A DNA stretch of 11,536 nucleotides from Planctomycetota bacterium (GCA_026386835.1 JAPLMV010000024.1:1-11536); one strand, 5' to 3'; shown: positions 1 to 7,286, counted from the first letter of the stretch. The notes: generated from the letters alone by a model not told the origin. Numbers and translations: made by a program.

Positions 1-36
1 TGAGTTAAACATGTAAAAATGGGGAAGATGAGAAAA

Positions 37-72
37 AGTTTTAAGTTCTTAGTTTTAAGTTTTTAGTTTAAG
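37..72. repeat. 14-bp tandem repeat, about 2.5 copies
   Basis: AGTTTTAAGTTCTT (37-50) is followed directly by AGTTTTAAGTTTTT (51-64), differing at one base, and then by a partial AGTTTAAG. The role is unknown; A/T-rich intergenic repeats like this often arise by slippage. Confidence 0.6.
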
Positions 73-342
73 AAAAAATTTTCAACACGAACTTCACGGA
101 ATTTACGCGGTTTTTGATTGGCGAGAAAATATGGTTTGGTTATTGCTAATAGAGGTACAGCAAGGCACAAAGAGTTTGCGTGAAAAGGATTAATGATATC
201 TAAAAATAACAGGCAGGTGTTCATAGTAAAAGCTTTAGAGCAGTTTATACACTAACATTGCCGTGAAGTCCGGAAATAACGAATTCTCTGCAATCCTTTT
301 GGCTGCGTAACAAAGGTTTTTTGAATTTTATGAAATTAATAC

Positions 343-371
343 TTGACAACACTCACTGGGTGGGGTAGAAT
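343..371 (+). promoter_or_regulatory. Sigma-70-type promoter, near consensus
   Basis: The -35 box TTGACA (343-348) and -10 box TAGAAT (366-371) are separated by exactly 17 bases, matching 11 of 12 consensus positions. Transcription would begin near 378, ahead of the mini-ORF at 433 and about 380 bases before the GxGYxYP start codon. It could drive either or both. Confidence 0.65.
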
Positions 372-432
372 GCAAATACATATATATTGGGTGGGTTTGC
401 TTTTTGGACTTACTCAAAAGGAAGAAAGAGTG

Positions 433-522
433 ATGAGAATAAGAAAGAGCGTCAGTTTTGTACTCATAGTCAGAATGAGTATCCTTCTTTTATTTCGCAC
501 AACATCAGCCCTCACTGCTTAA
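433..522 (+). CDS. 29-aa signal-peptide-like mini-ORF, possible gene remnant
   Basis: The ATG at 433 lies about 10 bases after an AAGGA (418-422). It opens a 29-codon frame that begins MRIRKSVSF, has a hydrophobic core including SILLL, ends in small residues (TSALTA) and then meets TAA. This is the layout of a Sec signal peptide: basic N-region, hydrophobic core, Ala-containing end. There is no mature domain behind it. It may be the 5' stub of a decayed secreted-protein gene or a leader peptide. The near-consensus promoter at 343-371 lies upstream. Composition alone could produce such a frame by chance, so confidence is low. Confidence 0.3.
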   Translation: MRIRKSVSFVLIVRMSILLLFRTTSALTA

Positions 523-667
523 AATCTGTGAATTATAATGGGCATGATATTATGGTAGTGTAGTGCGTCCAATAACGCTTCTTTACATTTGAGTGCATTA
601 ACAAATACGCTCTCAATTTATTGTTTTGGTTATGAACATCGTCATTCTTACTTCGTAGCCGTAATTA

Positions 668-690
668 TACGTCAACCGATTTATGACGTA
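668..690. promoter_or_regulatory. 7-bp perfect inverted repeat, operator-like
   Basis: TACGTCA (668-674) and TGACGTA (684-690) are perfect inverted copies separated by 9 bases, 72 bases upstream of the GxGYxYP start codon. The spacing suits a dimeric regulator site or a short RNA hairpin. No regulator can be named. Confidence 0.35.
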
Positions 691-704
691 CTACAGTATT
701 GTAG
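691..704. promoter_or_regulatory. 5-bp inverted repeat abutting the previous one
   Basis: CTACA (691-695), loop GTAT, TGTAG (700-704). It begins directly after the 668-690 inverted repeat, so the two together form a 37-base palindromic patch before the 762 gene. Either element alone is weak evidence. Confidence 0.25.
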
Positions 705-761
705 GTGCAATTGAAGGTTATATACAGGCTTATTAACAATTAATTAACGGATGTATTAAAA

Positions 762-3038
762 ATGTTTAAGAGATTATTATTTATTGTGCTGATGCTGACT
801 GTGGTTTTTGGTTTTGGTAATGCTGTGTTCGCTTATGACGAAGTTAACGAAACGTATTATCCGTCTCTTACCCCGCCATCGAAGATATATGTTGTAGTGA
901 TGTGGACAGACCCTTATCCCGATGGCGATCCCAGGCACCACCACTCCACCGTTTTTCCCCCTGGGTTAAACGAATATTACAGTGATTCTGCTATGCTGAA
1001 CAGCCTTTCTGGTGTTCTTTTAAGGCAGGGCAACAATGAAGGTGTTTATACCGATAACCGACAAGCTTCGAGAGATATTCTTGCTGATATTGTCGCTGAA
1101 ACTGGTATTACTGTCGAATGGGTATCATGGGTGAGTAATATCCCCCCCACTGCATTGCAATATGGATGGGAAGTCATGGATCATTTCAAGTCGGCCTTCG
1201 GCAATAGGTATATTCTCTATGATGTTACAACCAATCCTGATTCGATGAATGCAGCGAGAATGGCTTCCTACACTTATAATTGTCCAATAATCGACATAAG
1301 CCAACAAGGCACTGCAACGAGTCATGGATTAACCGTGGCCCTGGATGTGAGAACGTATACCGACCAGTGGATTTACGATAACTGGTGGCCTACATGGCCC
1401 GTAAAAGGTCTTGCTGTTGAGCAGAACAATCTGTTAGCTTCAAGTTCGCGTGTTTTTCTTAACGATGTGGCAGCAGCGATGGGTGCTGTATGTTTTTATG
1501 ACGCAGCCAGTACAACACTGCGGAGGAATTTCCTGACCGATATGGAGGATGATTCGCCGGTATTTGGCTGGCCTGACTTCGATGAACTCGCGAGTGTGAC
1601 AGAGATGTCGCAGCGGAATACGATGCTTCTTGGGGCAAACTATTGCGCAAACATTTCTATGCTCACGGCGTTCAAGGATCCATCGCAATGGCCTATTCAA
1701 CAACAAGCCCACAGCACTCGCACGTTTACGGGCAATAAACACTATGTGAGCTTTATGTACACCGACGGTGACAATCTTCAGTGGCTGGAATTAGATTTTC
1801 CGACAAGTACTGAATGGTGGGGAAGTCCTGTACGCGGTACGAATCCGATTGGCTGGGGCATTCCCCTATCGCTACGTGATACCGGCCAGAACGTTGTCGA
1901 GAATTTATACAACCACTCCAGCACAACACAAGGGAAACAGGATTATTTCGTTGCAATGGGCGCAGGTGGATATTCCTATATATCCATGTACTCTTCAGCG
2001 GCTCGTGCAGATAATGCGACGCGTACAGCGAAGTACATGGCTGATATGGACCTTAACATTCTGTGTTCTTTAGACCATACTGCTTTCATTACGCCGTCAA
2101 TCTACGACCCGTATTTGCAGGAGAGCGCAATCGATGCTATATTCTATTGGGACGTTAATGGCGATTACGGCAAATACGGCGGTGACATTTTGTGGCGAAA
2201 TAATAAACCCATCATATCGGCTTATCAAACGCTCTGGGCCGGTGTCAATACTCCCGCTCAGCTTGCAACTAAACTCAATGCCCGTTCAACAGACCCTAAC
2301 GTTGAGGGCGCATATTCACTGGTCCCTGTACATGCCTGGTCGTATGGTGTGGATGATGTGAACCTCTGTATTAAGAATTTGAATAGCAATGTTGTGGTGG
2401 TTACTCCTGAAGAGTTAGTCAAATTGGTTAAGCAAAATGTGAACCATACTATCTATCCGACTTCTTATACTGTTCTCCAGGGCACTTACAGCTCAGGTAC
2501 CGTCCCATACCTTCAGAGTAATGACAATATCTACCTGGTTGTCACAAGCTCATCGGTATCACCAAGGACTACTACAACCGACTTTAATGTGCCGAGTGTC
2601 TTAAGTAGTCCTCCGAGCAAGATTACTGTCAGTGTCATCACCAAAGCGAGCACGTCGAGTACAGCTCAGACGATTTACCTGTGGAACTATTCGACCTCGG
2701 CATGGGATTCGAAGGATGGTCCAACGACTGTCGGCACGAGCGAAGTGACACGAAATATAAGTGTAACAAGCAACCCCTCGAACTATACCAGCGGCGGCGT
2801 GATGAAGATTCGCGTGACAGCTACTAAATCAACCAGCAGCAGCTATACTTTCTCGCATGAGCAGATTAAAACCAATTTCTATCTCTACAGCATCTATGAC
2901 CTTGATTGCAATGGTTACATCGGGCTCGGTGATATTGCGGTGATGGGTGAAAACTGGCTAAACAGCGGCCAGGGCGATTTCAATAACGACGGGATTGTGA
3001 ACTTCAATGATTTTGCCGAATTAGTAAATGCATGGTGA
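762..3038 (+). CDS. Secreted GxGYxYP-type putative glycoside hydrolase with dockerin-like C-terminus
   Basis: This 758-aa protein opens with a clear Sec signal peptide: MFKR, a hydrophobic core to about residue 20, and a likely cleavage after AVFA (residue 24). The body resembles the GxGYxYP putative glycoside hydrolase family, named from a genomic signature. HYVSFMYTDGDNLQW (327-341) matches the family's conserved S/TDGDNxQW segment. AGGYSYI (401-407) sits where the signature is expected but departs from it: Ala at the first Gly and Ile for the Pro. A Ser/Thr-rich beta-sandwich-like region follows (about 580-710). The end (713-758) has two calcium-loop motifs, DLDCNGYIGLGD and DFNNDGIVNFND, as in type I dockerins and the related tails on many planctomycete secreted proteins. 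Its substrate is unknown. The ribosome site before the ATG is weak. Family call fairly secure; enzyme activity inferred. Confidence 0.85.
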   Translation: MFKRLLFIVLMLTVVFGFGNAVFAYDEVNETYYPSLTPPSKIYVVVMWTDPYPDGDPRHHHSTVFPPGLNEYYSDSAMLNSLSGVLLRQGNNEGVYTDNRQASRDILADIVAETGITVEWVSWVSNIPPTALQYGWEVMDHFKSAFGNRYILYDVTTNPDSMNAARMASYTYNCPIIDISQQGTATSHGLTVALDVRTYTDQWIYDNWWPTWPVKGLAVEQNNLLASSSRVFLNDVAAAMGAVCFYDAASTTLRRNFLTDMEDDSPVFGWPDFDELASVTEMSQRNTMLLGANYCANISMLTAFKDPSQWPIQQQAHSTRTFTGNKHYVSFMYTDGDNLQWLELDFPTSTEWWGSPVRGTNPIGWGIPLSLRDTGQNVVENLYNHSSTTQGKQDYFVAMGAGGYSYISMYSSAARADNATRTAKYMADMDLNILCSLDHTAFITPSIYDPYLQESAIDAIFYWDVNGDYGKYGGDILWRNNKPIISAYQTLWAGVNTPAQLATKLNARSTDPNVEGAYSLVPVHAWSYGVDDVNLCIKNLNSNVVVVTPEELVKLVKQNVNHTIYPTSYTVLQGTYSSGTVPYLQSNDNIYLVVTSSSVSPRTTTTDFNVPSVLSSPPSKITVSVITKASTSSTAQTIYLWNYSTSAWDSKDGPTTVGTSEVTRNISVTSNPSNYTSGGVMKIRVTATKSTSSSYTFSHEQIKTNFYLYSIYDLDCNGYIGLGDIAVMGENWLNSGQGDFNNDGIVNFNDFAELVNAW

Positions 3039-3098
3039 GCTTATATATAAATGCGCTGCGATTAGTATATTTCGCCTTATGCATTATATAGATTGATT

Positions 3099-3135
3099 TG
3101 GGCAATTTCGTTGCAGATTTGGCACATTTATTGCA
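3099..3135 (+). promoter_or_regulatory. Two abutting sigma-54 (-24/-12)-like sites
   Basis: TGGCAC-N5-TTGCA at 3120-3135 is a full match to the RpoN consensus, with GG and GC 10 bases apart. Twenty bases earlier TGGGCA...TTGCA (3099-3115) keeps the same GG/GC spacing and is a second, weaker match. The first would start transcription near 3146, before the PEP-CTERM ORF at 3210. Known context: in some Proteobacteria PEP-CTERM genes depend on RpoN and the PrsK/PrsR pair. Applying that here is inference, since no enhancer site or regulator gene is visible in this window. Confidence 0.5.
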
Positions 3136-3173
3136 CACTGGCGAAAAATAAACGTGGAACTTGAAAGAAGGCA

Positions 3174-3208
3174 ATTTGTAAGTCTAAGCAAATTAGAGAC
3201 TTACAAAT
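3174..3208 (+). repeat. 12-bp perfect hairpin before the PEP-CTERM ORF
   Basis: ATTTGTAAGTCT (3174-3185) and AGACTTACAAAT (3197-3208) are exact inverted copies around an 11-base loop. There is no T-run after it, so it is not an ordinary intrinsic terminator. It ends one base before the GTG at 3210. In RNA it would lie directly over the ribosome-binding region; in DNA it could be a regulator site. Confidence 0.6.
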
Positions 3209-3209
3209 C

Positions 3210-3581
3210 GTGGCGAGAGGAAATGTACTATATGCCGCAGCTTTTTTAGAATTAAACAGCTTGCATGTAACATTGAACGTGTCTTCTTCCATGGAGGCGG
3301 TATCTGTTGCTTCTCCGACATCGCTAATTGAGGCTGATGGTAAGTTAGGAGGATGGTTTCTTGACCAGAATATATGGCGAATCGAACTTAATGCATCACA
3401 TGAACAGATTATTTTGACTTCGAATTCTTTATGGGGTTCAGTGATTGACCAGATTGTTGTCGATACTTACTGTATTCCTGAACCGGCGAGTATGTCGCTG
3501 TTAATTCTTGGTTGTTTTGCAGTTTTCAAAAAACGACGCCAGCGATGTCAAGCCGCGAAAATAATTAGCCGTTCGTTTTAG
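3210..3581 (+). CDS. PEP-CTERM tail protein, apparently 5'-truncated
   Basis: The 123-aa frame ends in a PEP-CTERM sorting tail: IPEPASM (about 90-96), a hydrophobic stretch LLILGCFAVF, then KKRRQR and a short extra end (QAAKIISRSF). PEP-CTERM tails route exported proteins to an exosortase for processing at the cell envelope. The part before it (about 40-88: GGWF, WRIELNASHEQIIL, IDQIVVDTY) has the alternating pattern of a beta-sandwich, as often seen before such tails. There is no signal peptide, which an exosortase substrate needs, and the frame is closed by TGA at 3162. The only available start in the leading part is GTG 3210, without a Shine-Dalgarno sequence. It is therefore probably the 3' remnant of a longer gene, although promoter-like sites upstream leave expression possible. 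Confidence 0.5.
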   Translation: MARGNVLYAAAFLELNSLHVTLNVSSSMEAVSVASPTSLIEADGKLGGWFLDQNIWRIELNASHEQIILTSNSLWGSVIDQIVVDTYCIPEPASMSLLILGCFAVFKKRRQRCQAAKIISRSF

Positions 3582-3684
3582 AGGTTTATAGAATACAAGC
3601 AAGAATGCGAATATCGTGCTAAATCGTAAAGTGCAAATGTCGTGCCGAACAGGATTGTAAACGTCCCCTATTATTCCCCTGCTG

Positions 3685-5931
3685 TTATTCAGAGTAATGT
3701 GAATTAATTGCTGCTTTAGCAGCGTGCAGCGAGAGCAATATGTACTCATCTCTTCTGTCCCCAAATTCTTTGAGCCGCTCGGCGCATTCAGAAAGTATTA
3801 TGGCGACCGGCTGGCTGGCTGCCTGAACCGAGACAGCACGGACAAAGTCGGCCAGCAGGAAGGCTCCTTTTTCAGCGTTGCCATGAGCAAAAGCAGCAGA
3901 AGCATTATCTGCCAGAGTTTTTAACTCGACAGTATTAACGTTTAGGTTGTTCAAATCACTTTTAAGTGAAAGGATAATCATAGCGGTTGCTGTATCGTGG
4001 TCCTTTTTTAGTTGTCTCCATAGTGAAATATACAGAGGTTCGTTGCCTATAATTCTGGCCAGAGCCAGTGCCATTTCTGAACGAAGCGCGTTGTCTCCAA
4101 GTGAATCAAGGAAAGGTATCATCTCGTTGAGTGCTTCAACGTAACGCATTTTTCCAAAGCTCTGAGCATAAGCAATTCTCACTCCCGGGTTGGTTTCTTT
4201 TCTGAAATAATTAAGTAATATTGGGATGCTTTCTGTATCACCAAGAGTTGCCAGTGCGCGTGCACTTCTTGCTCGCAGCAGAGCATAATCTGAAAGTAGT
4301 GTTTCGCGTAGAGCAAAGACAGCGCTCTTGTCGCCCATCTTTCCGAGTGCCCAGGCAGCGTTCAATGTCAGGTCCGGCTCATCGCCTCCTAATACGAGAA
4401 TAAGAGCATCAATCAATTCCGGATCTGGTCTGCTGTTTGCTATTGCGATTATTGCTTCATAACGTACATTGTAACTAGGGTCATTCAATGCTTCAATAAG
4501 CTCGTAATTACTGAGCCTGGTTTTAGCATGCCCAAGCCGTTGAGTGATTGATACTCGCCCGTCTTCATCTGGCGTGTGATAATATCGTAACAAAGACCCC
4601 ACGGCCATGATAGGATTACCCTGAAAAAACAATCCGAAGAATTTGCGCATAGTCATCGCACCGCCTGAACGGACGTGGCTGAGCACGAAAGTCCCGGTAG
4701 CGAGTATTAACGCCGAGAACAGAAACAATGGAGTATAGGCATCTATTTTGAAAATAAAAAGGCTGGCGTCAAGGGACGCGGCAGATTTCAGCAGGTAACC
4801 GGCAAGCAAAGGAGCTATCCCGCCGGTGAGACCAGCACCGGCATAAAAGACGGCCATGTAGGCAGTTTTCAGACTGGCAGGCACCGCGTTTACGAACAGG
4901 TACCTCCCCAGACCTATGCCCCATGCGGTACTCGAAATGCCTAATATAAAAGTAATGGCAAATGCAAACTCGACACTTGCATCGCTGTGTCTGGGCATAA
5001 TAAAGCACAACAGAGGAAGAGGCAGCATCAGAAACGCCCCTGAGAGCATAACCGGTTTTGACCCATACCGATCTGCTGTCCAGCCCCACATAAAACTTGA
5101 GAGCAGTGCTCCAAAATAGGTTCCCATATCCAGCCAGACCACAAACTCAGAGGAAAGTCCGACCTGTTCTTTCATGTAGAGCGGGATAAAAGCTATTACA
5201 GGACAGATACCGATGGTCACCAACGAGAGTCCAATCATATAATTTCTGAAATTGATGTCTTTAAGTGACGATAACATTTCACGAAAGTGCGCCCTATTTG
5301 CAGTAGATTGATGGACAGCTTTTCCTCCAGGAACATAGGAAAAACAATATACCGCCATTATGCCCGCAACTACACCGCCGCCGATTATGAACATGAATTT
5401 ATTTATACCTTGGTAATGGCCAATTATATAGCCCGCGACGGCCACTGTAGCCACTGCAAGAAGCTGGTTGATTATGTTGGAAGCGGCACTGAATTTACCG
5501 CGAATATTGTCTGGTACCATTTCTTGTGACCACGGGTATATTGCGGTTTCAGAAATAGCACGGCATATCGCAAAGCCGGACACACAGCAGAGAACCCATA
5601 TAAAAGCGGCTTCCATACCAAAGTAGTTTATGACAAGGGGTACAAAAAGAAGACAGGCAGCAAAGATTTTCCTTGTTCCGAAGAAGATCAGAAATACGCG
5701 TTTGAACCCAAACCTGGCAACATACGGAGCGGTGAAGATAGCCGAGATACCGCAAAACGGAAGGAGCGAGAGCAGCAACCCTATCCTTGCCTTATCGAGT
5801 CCGAGTTCGGCAAGAAAGAGTATGAAAACGGAGCCTGCAGCGGTGGTCAGCCAGAAAATTATATTAAAACCATTGCCCGCTATCTGCCAGGGCAAACGTC
5901 TGATTTTTTCCAGGTTTGTTAGTTCGGACAT
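3685..5931 (-). CDS. MFS transporter fused to C-terminal HEAT repeats
   Basis: The protein has 748 aa when read from ATG at 5931; an in-frame GTG three codons earlier (5940) is an alternative, and neither has a strong ribosome site. Residues about 15-425 are a major facilitator superfamily domain with about 12 membrane segments and MFS loop signatures such as DNIRGKF and TADRYGSKP. After residue about 475 a soluble part follows with at least five HEAT-type helical repeats of about 30 residues, for example DPSYNVRYEAIIAIA and NAAWALGKMGDKSAVFALRE, and a further helical end. HEAT repeats usually bind partner proteins, so the cytoplasmic tail may couple transport to another protein. The substrate cannot be told from sequence. 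The gene is convergent with the PEP-CTERM ORF and has its own promoter-like site and 195-base leader (6133-6161). Confidence 0.85.
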   Translation of the reverse strand: MSELTNLEKIRRLPWQIAGNGFNIIFWLTTAAGSVFILFLAELGLDKARIGLLLSLLPFCGISAIFTAPYVARFGFKRVFLIFFGTRKIFAACLLFVPLVINYFGMEAAFIWVLCCVSGFAICRAISETAIYPWSQEMVPDNIRGKFSAASNIINQLLAVATVAVAGYIIGHYQGINKFMFIIGGGVVAGIMAVYCFSYVPGGKAVHQSTANRAHFREMLSSLKDINFRNYMIGLSLVTIGICPVIAFIPLYMKEQVGLSSEFVVWLDMGTYFGALLSSFMWGWTADRYGSKPVMLSGAFLMLPLPLLCFIMPRHSDASVEFAFAITFILGISSTAWGIGLGRYLFVNAVPASLKTAYMAVFYAGAGLTGGIAPLLAGYLLKSAASLDASLFIFKIDAYTPLFLFSALILATGTFVLSHVRSGGAMTMRKFFGLFFQGNPIMAVGSLLRYYHTPDEDGRVSITQRLGHAKTRLSNYELIEALNDPSYNVRYEAIIAIANSRPDPELIDALILVLGGDEPDLTLNAAWALGKMGDKSAVFALRETLLSDYALLRARSARALATLGDTESIPILLNYFRKETNPGVRIAYAQSFGKMRYVEALNEMIPFLDSLGDNALRSEMALALARIIGNEPLYISLWRQLKKDHDTATAMIILSLKSDLNNLNVNTVELKTLADNASAAFAHGNAEKGAFLLADFVRAVSVQAASQPVAIILSECAERLKEFGDRRDEYILLSLHAAKAAINSHYSE

Positions 5932-6071
5932 CAATAGCACTCTATTAATTAATCAAATTACGTAACCGTTCACTGGGTATGAATATGAATTATAGTCCCA
6001 GTAGTGATAGAACTCTTTGACTATCTACGGTTCATAGGATTTCCATAAACAAATGTATATCATAGCTCAGC

Positions 6072-6123
6072 TACCCATCTGGGTATCATTTCTAATAGCT
6101 CTGCGTTAGGAGTCCCGAGGACT
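6072..6123 (-). promoter_or_regulatory. Two small hairpins in the MFS-HEAT leader
   Basis: Read on the plus strand, TACCC-ATCT-GGGTA (6072-6085) and AGTCC-CGA-GGACT (6111-6123) are perfect 5-bp hairpins. Both fall in the predicted 5' leader of the MFS-HEAT mRNA. No known riboswitch class was recognised. Confidence 0.35.
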
Positions 6124-6132
6124 GCCACAGGT

Positions 6133-6161
6133 AGAATATCAAACCTGTATTGAAAAATCAA
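6133..6161 (-). promoter_or_regulatory. Promoter before the MFS-HEAT gene
   Basis: On the minus strand TTGATT (6161-6156), 17 bases, TATTCT (6138-6133). It keeps the boxes and spacing of the homologous promoter in copy A, with 26 of 30 bases identical. Predicted start near 6126. Confidence 0.6.
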
Positions 6162-6166
6162 AAAAT

Positions 6167-6229
6167 TTAGCGGTTTTTTCTTAAAAGCACCGCACCGAGG
6201 CCGAGCAGTAAGAGCGTGACGTGTTGGGA
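6167..6229 (-). pseudogene. Decayed PEP-CTERM tail (copy B)
   Basis: After a TAG, the minus-strand frame reads SQHVTLLLLGLGAVLLRKNR and then stops. The hydrophobic helix and basic end are those of a PEP-CTERM tail, and it aligns with the PEPATLLLLGVGAVMLRKRR tail of copy A, but the PEP motif itself is lost. No start codon or signal peptide precedes it. It is a remnant rather than a gene. Confidence 0.6.
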
Positions 6230-6349
6230 CTACCTACTCATAAATCAAGTTAAGGAGTTTATCGAAAACAGACCTTTTTCACAAGCGAAATATAGGGTGC
6301 ATATTTAGCGATATTGTCCTCACCGTAGATTTCACAATATCCCCAATAC

Positions 6350-7009
6350 TCACAGCTTCAAGGCTTTTTGGGGGCAGGCTACAGTACAGAGACCGCATTT
6401 CAAACAATCGCCATCTATTACATTTTTCACGCTCTTATCTTTGTACTTGTATGGCAAAACCTGAATCGGGCATACTTTGCCGCACAATTTGCATTCATTG
6501 CAAAGGCTCGAATCTATTTTAACAGGCCGCTTGCCTTTTCCGACCCAGTTAGATATTGAGCCGATGGGACAAAAACAGCACCATACCCGCGGATGATAAA
6601 TAATCGCCAAAACAAGCGCGATGCCGGTCGTAACCGTAAGCAGAACCACAAAAGCCTTGCCTATTTTGTACGGGTCTGGCCAAAACCTGATGATTTGCAC
6701 CGTAATAACCGACATAAGAACGGTTAGCATTGTGATTCTCGTAGGCAATCCTTTAAAAGCCGCCGGTATTTGTTTGTTCGGACTTATCCGCATTATCGCA
6801 GCGTCGAAAAAACTTCCTCTTGGGCAGTACCAGTCGCACCATTTCCGCCCGCGTGAAAAAGCAATAGTTATGCCTGCAATCATACAAATCGGAATAAAAT
6901 AACCTAACAGAGGATAAAACCACCCTCCGACAATAACTATTGGAAAAATAACAGCCGTGCTAATCTGCTTTATCAGTCTTCTCTTTTTTGTGGTTTGAAA
7001 TTCACTCAT
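6350..7009 (-). CDS. NapH-like membrane 4Fe-4S protein
   Basis: This 219-aa protein has about four membrane segments (roughly 17-35, 37-53, 92-109, 118-137). Two Cys motifs lie next to them, CDWYCPRG (C58, C62) and CCFCPIG (C144, C145, C147), as in the NapH/NosR/RdxA-type electron-transfer family. The C-terminus has two ferredoxin-type clusters, CNECKLCGKVCP (C170, C173, C176, C180) and CLKCGLCTVACP (C202, C205, C208, C212). It probably passes electrons between the membrane quinone pool and a partner, with its ferredoxin part in the cytoplasm. No nap, nos or nrf gene is nearby, so the partner is unknown and a gene symbol is not justified. The ATG at 7009 follows a GGAA about 7 bases upstream. 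A promoter and 150-base leader precede it. Confidence 0.85.
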   Translation of the reverse strand: MSEFQTTKKRRLIKQISTAVIFPIVIVGGWFYPLLGYFIPICMIAGITIAFSRGRKWCDWYCPRGSFFDAAIMRISPNKQIPAAFKGLPTRITMLTVLMSVITVQIIRFWPDPYKIGKAFVVLLTVTTGIALVLAIIYHPRVWCCFCPIGSISNWVGKGKRPVKIDSSLCNECKLCGKVCPIQVLPYKYKDKSVKNVIDGDCLKCGLCTVACPQKALKL

Positions 7010-7168
7010 ACGGATTCCAAATAGAATTTGCGACGTTGCCCACGGGTAAGCGAAGCCGGTATAAATGCTTATAAACTGCTCAACGCACGAGAAATGATAC
7101 CAATCTGGGATTTCCCATATAACTCTGTATATTCTTGCTCAGCTACACCGCAGAGCTTCATTTCCAAT

Positions 7169-7197
7169 AGAATACCAAACTTGTCTTGAAAAGTCAA
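7169..7197 (-). promoter_or_regulatory. Promoter before the iron-sulfur gene
   Basis: On the minus strand TTGACT (7197-7192), 17 bases, TATTCT (7174-7169), a good sigma-70-type match. The predicted start is near 7162, about 150 bases before the ATG at 7009. Confidence 0.65.
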
Positions 7198-7202
7198 GAT
7201 TT

Positions 7203-7286
7203 TTAGCGTCTCTTTCTCAACATCACTGCACCGACGCCGAGCAGTAAAAGGGTTGCGGGTTCGGGGATACCTACTTGTAAATCAAG
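7203..7286 (-). pseudogene. Orphan PEP-CTERM tail (copy A)
   Basis: The minus-strand frame opens right after a TAA (7289-7287) and reads LDLQVGIPEPAT, a hydrophobic stretch LLLLGVGAVML and RKRR before TAA. This is a complete, textbook PEP-CTERM sorting tail with no protein in front of it: no start codon, no signal peptide. It overlaps the end of the TPR ORF in a different frame. It is best explained as the 3' end left from a deleted or rearranged PEP-CTERM gene. Confidence 0.7.

Larger units (their letters stand above)
1..761. other. Gene-poor upstream spacer
   Basis: No convincing gene of normal length was found on either strand. The left end is A/T-rich and carries a short tandem repeat. 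The middle has a near-consensus promoter followed by a 29-codon signal-peptide-like ORF. The right end has two adjacent inverted repeats just before the GxGYxYP gene. These are listed separately; the rest shows nothing recognisable. Confidence 0.7.
6035..6257 (-). repeat. Duplicated TPR-end/PEP-tail/promoter/leader block, copy B
   Basis: On the minus strand this block aligns over its length with copy A (about 7095-7292). The shared order is AACTTGATTTA plus TAG, a PEP-CTERM-type tail ending CGCTAA, a TTGA-N-TTTTCAA...TATTCTA promoter, GAAATGA, GTAGCTGAGC and ATATACA. Copy B has about 36 extra bases between the -10 box and GAAATGA, carrying the AGTCC-TCG-GGACT hairpin. Block ends are approximate. 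Confidence 0.65.
5941..6349. other. Intergenic region with second copy of the duplicated block
   Basis: There is no intact gene here. On the minus strand it holds the end of a decayed TPR-like frame, a decayed PEP-CTERM tail, a promoter and a leader for the MFS-HEAT gene. About 90 bases nearest the iron-sulfur gene (6260-6349) show nothing recognisable. Confidence 0.7.

Noticed and set aside
1440..1742. Minus-strand frame of 100 codons within the GxGYxYP gene
   Set aside because: It is antisense to a well-supported gene and has no recognisable features.
3710..3723. GCTGC-TTTA-GCAGC hairpin
   Set aside because: It is within the MFS-HEAT coding sequence near its end (Ala-Ala-Lys-Ala-Ala codons), so it is explained by coding.
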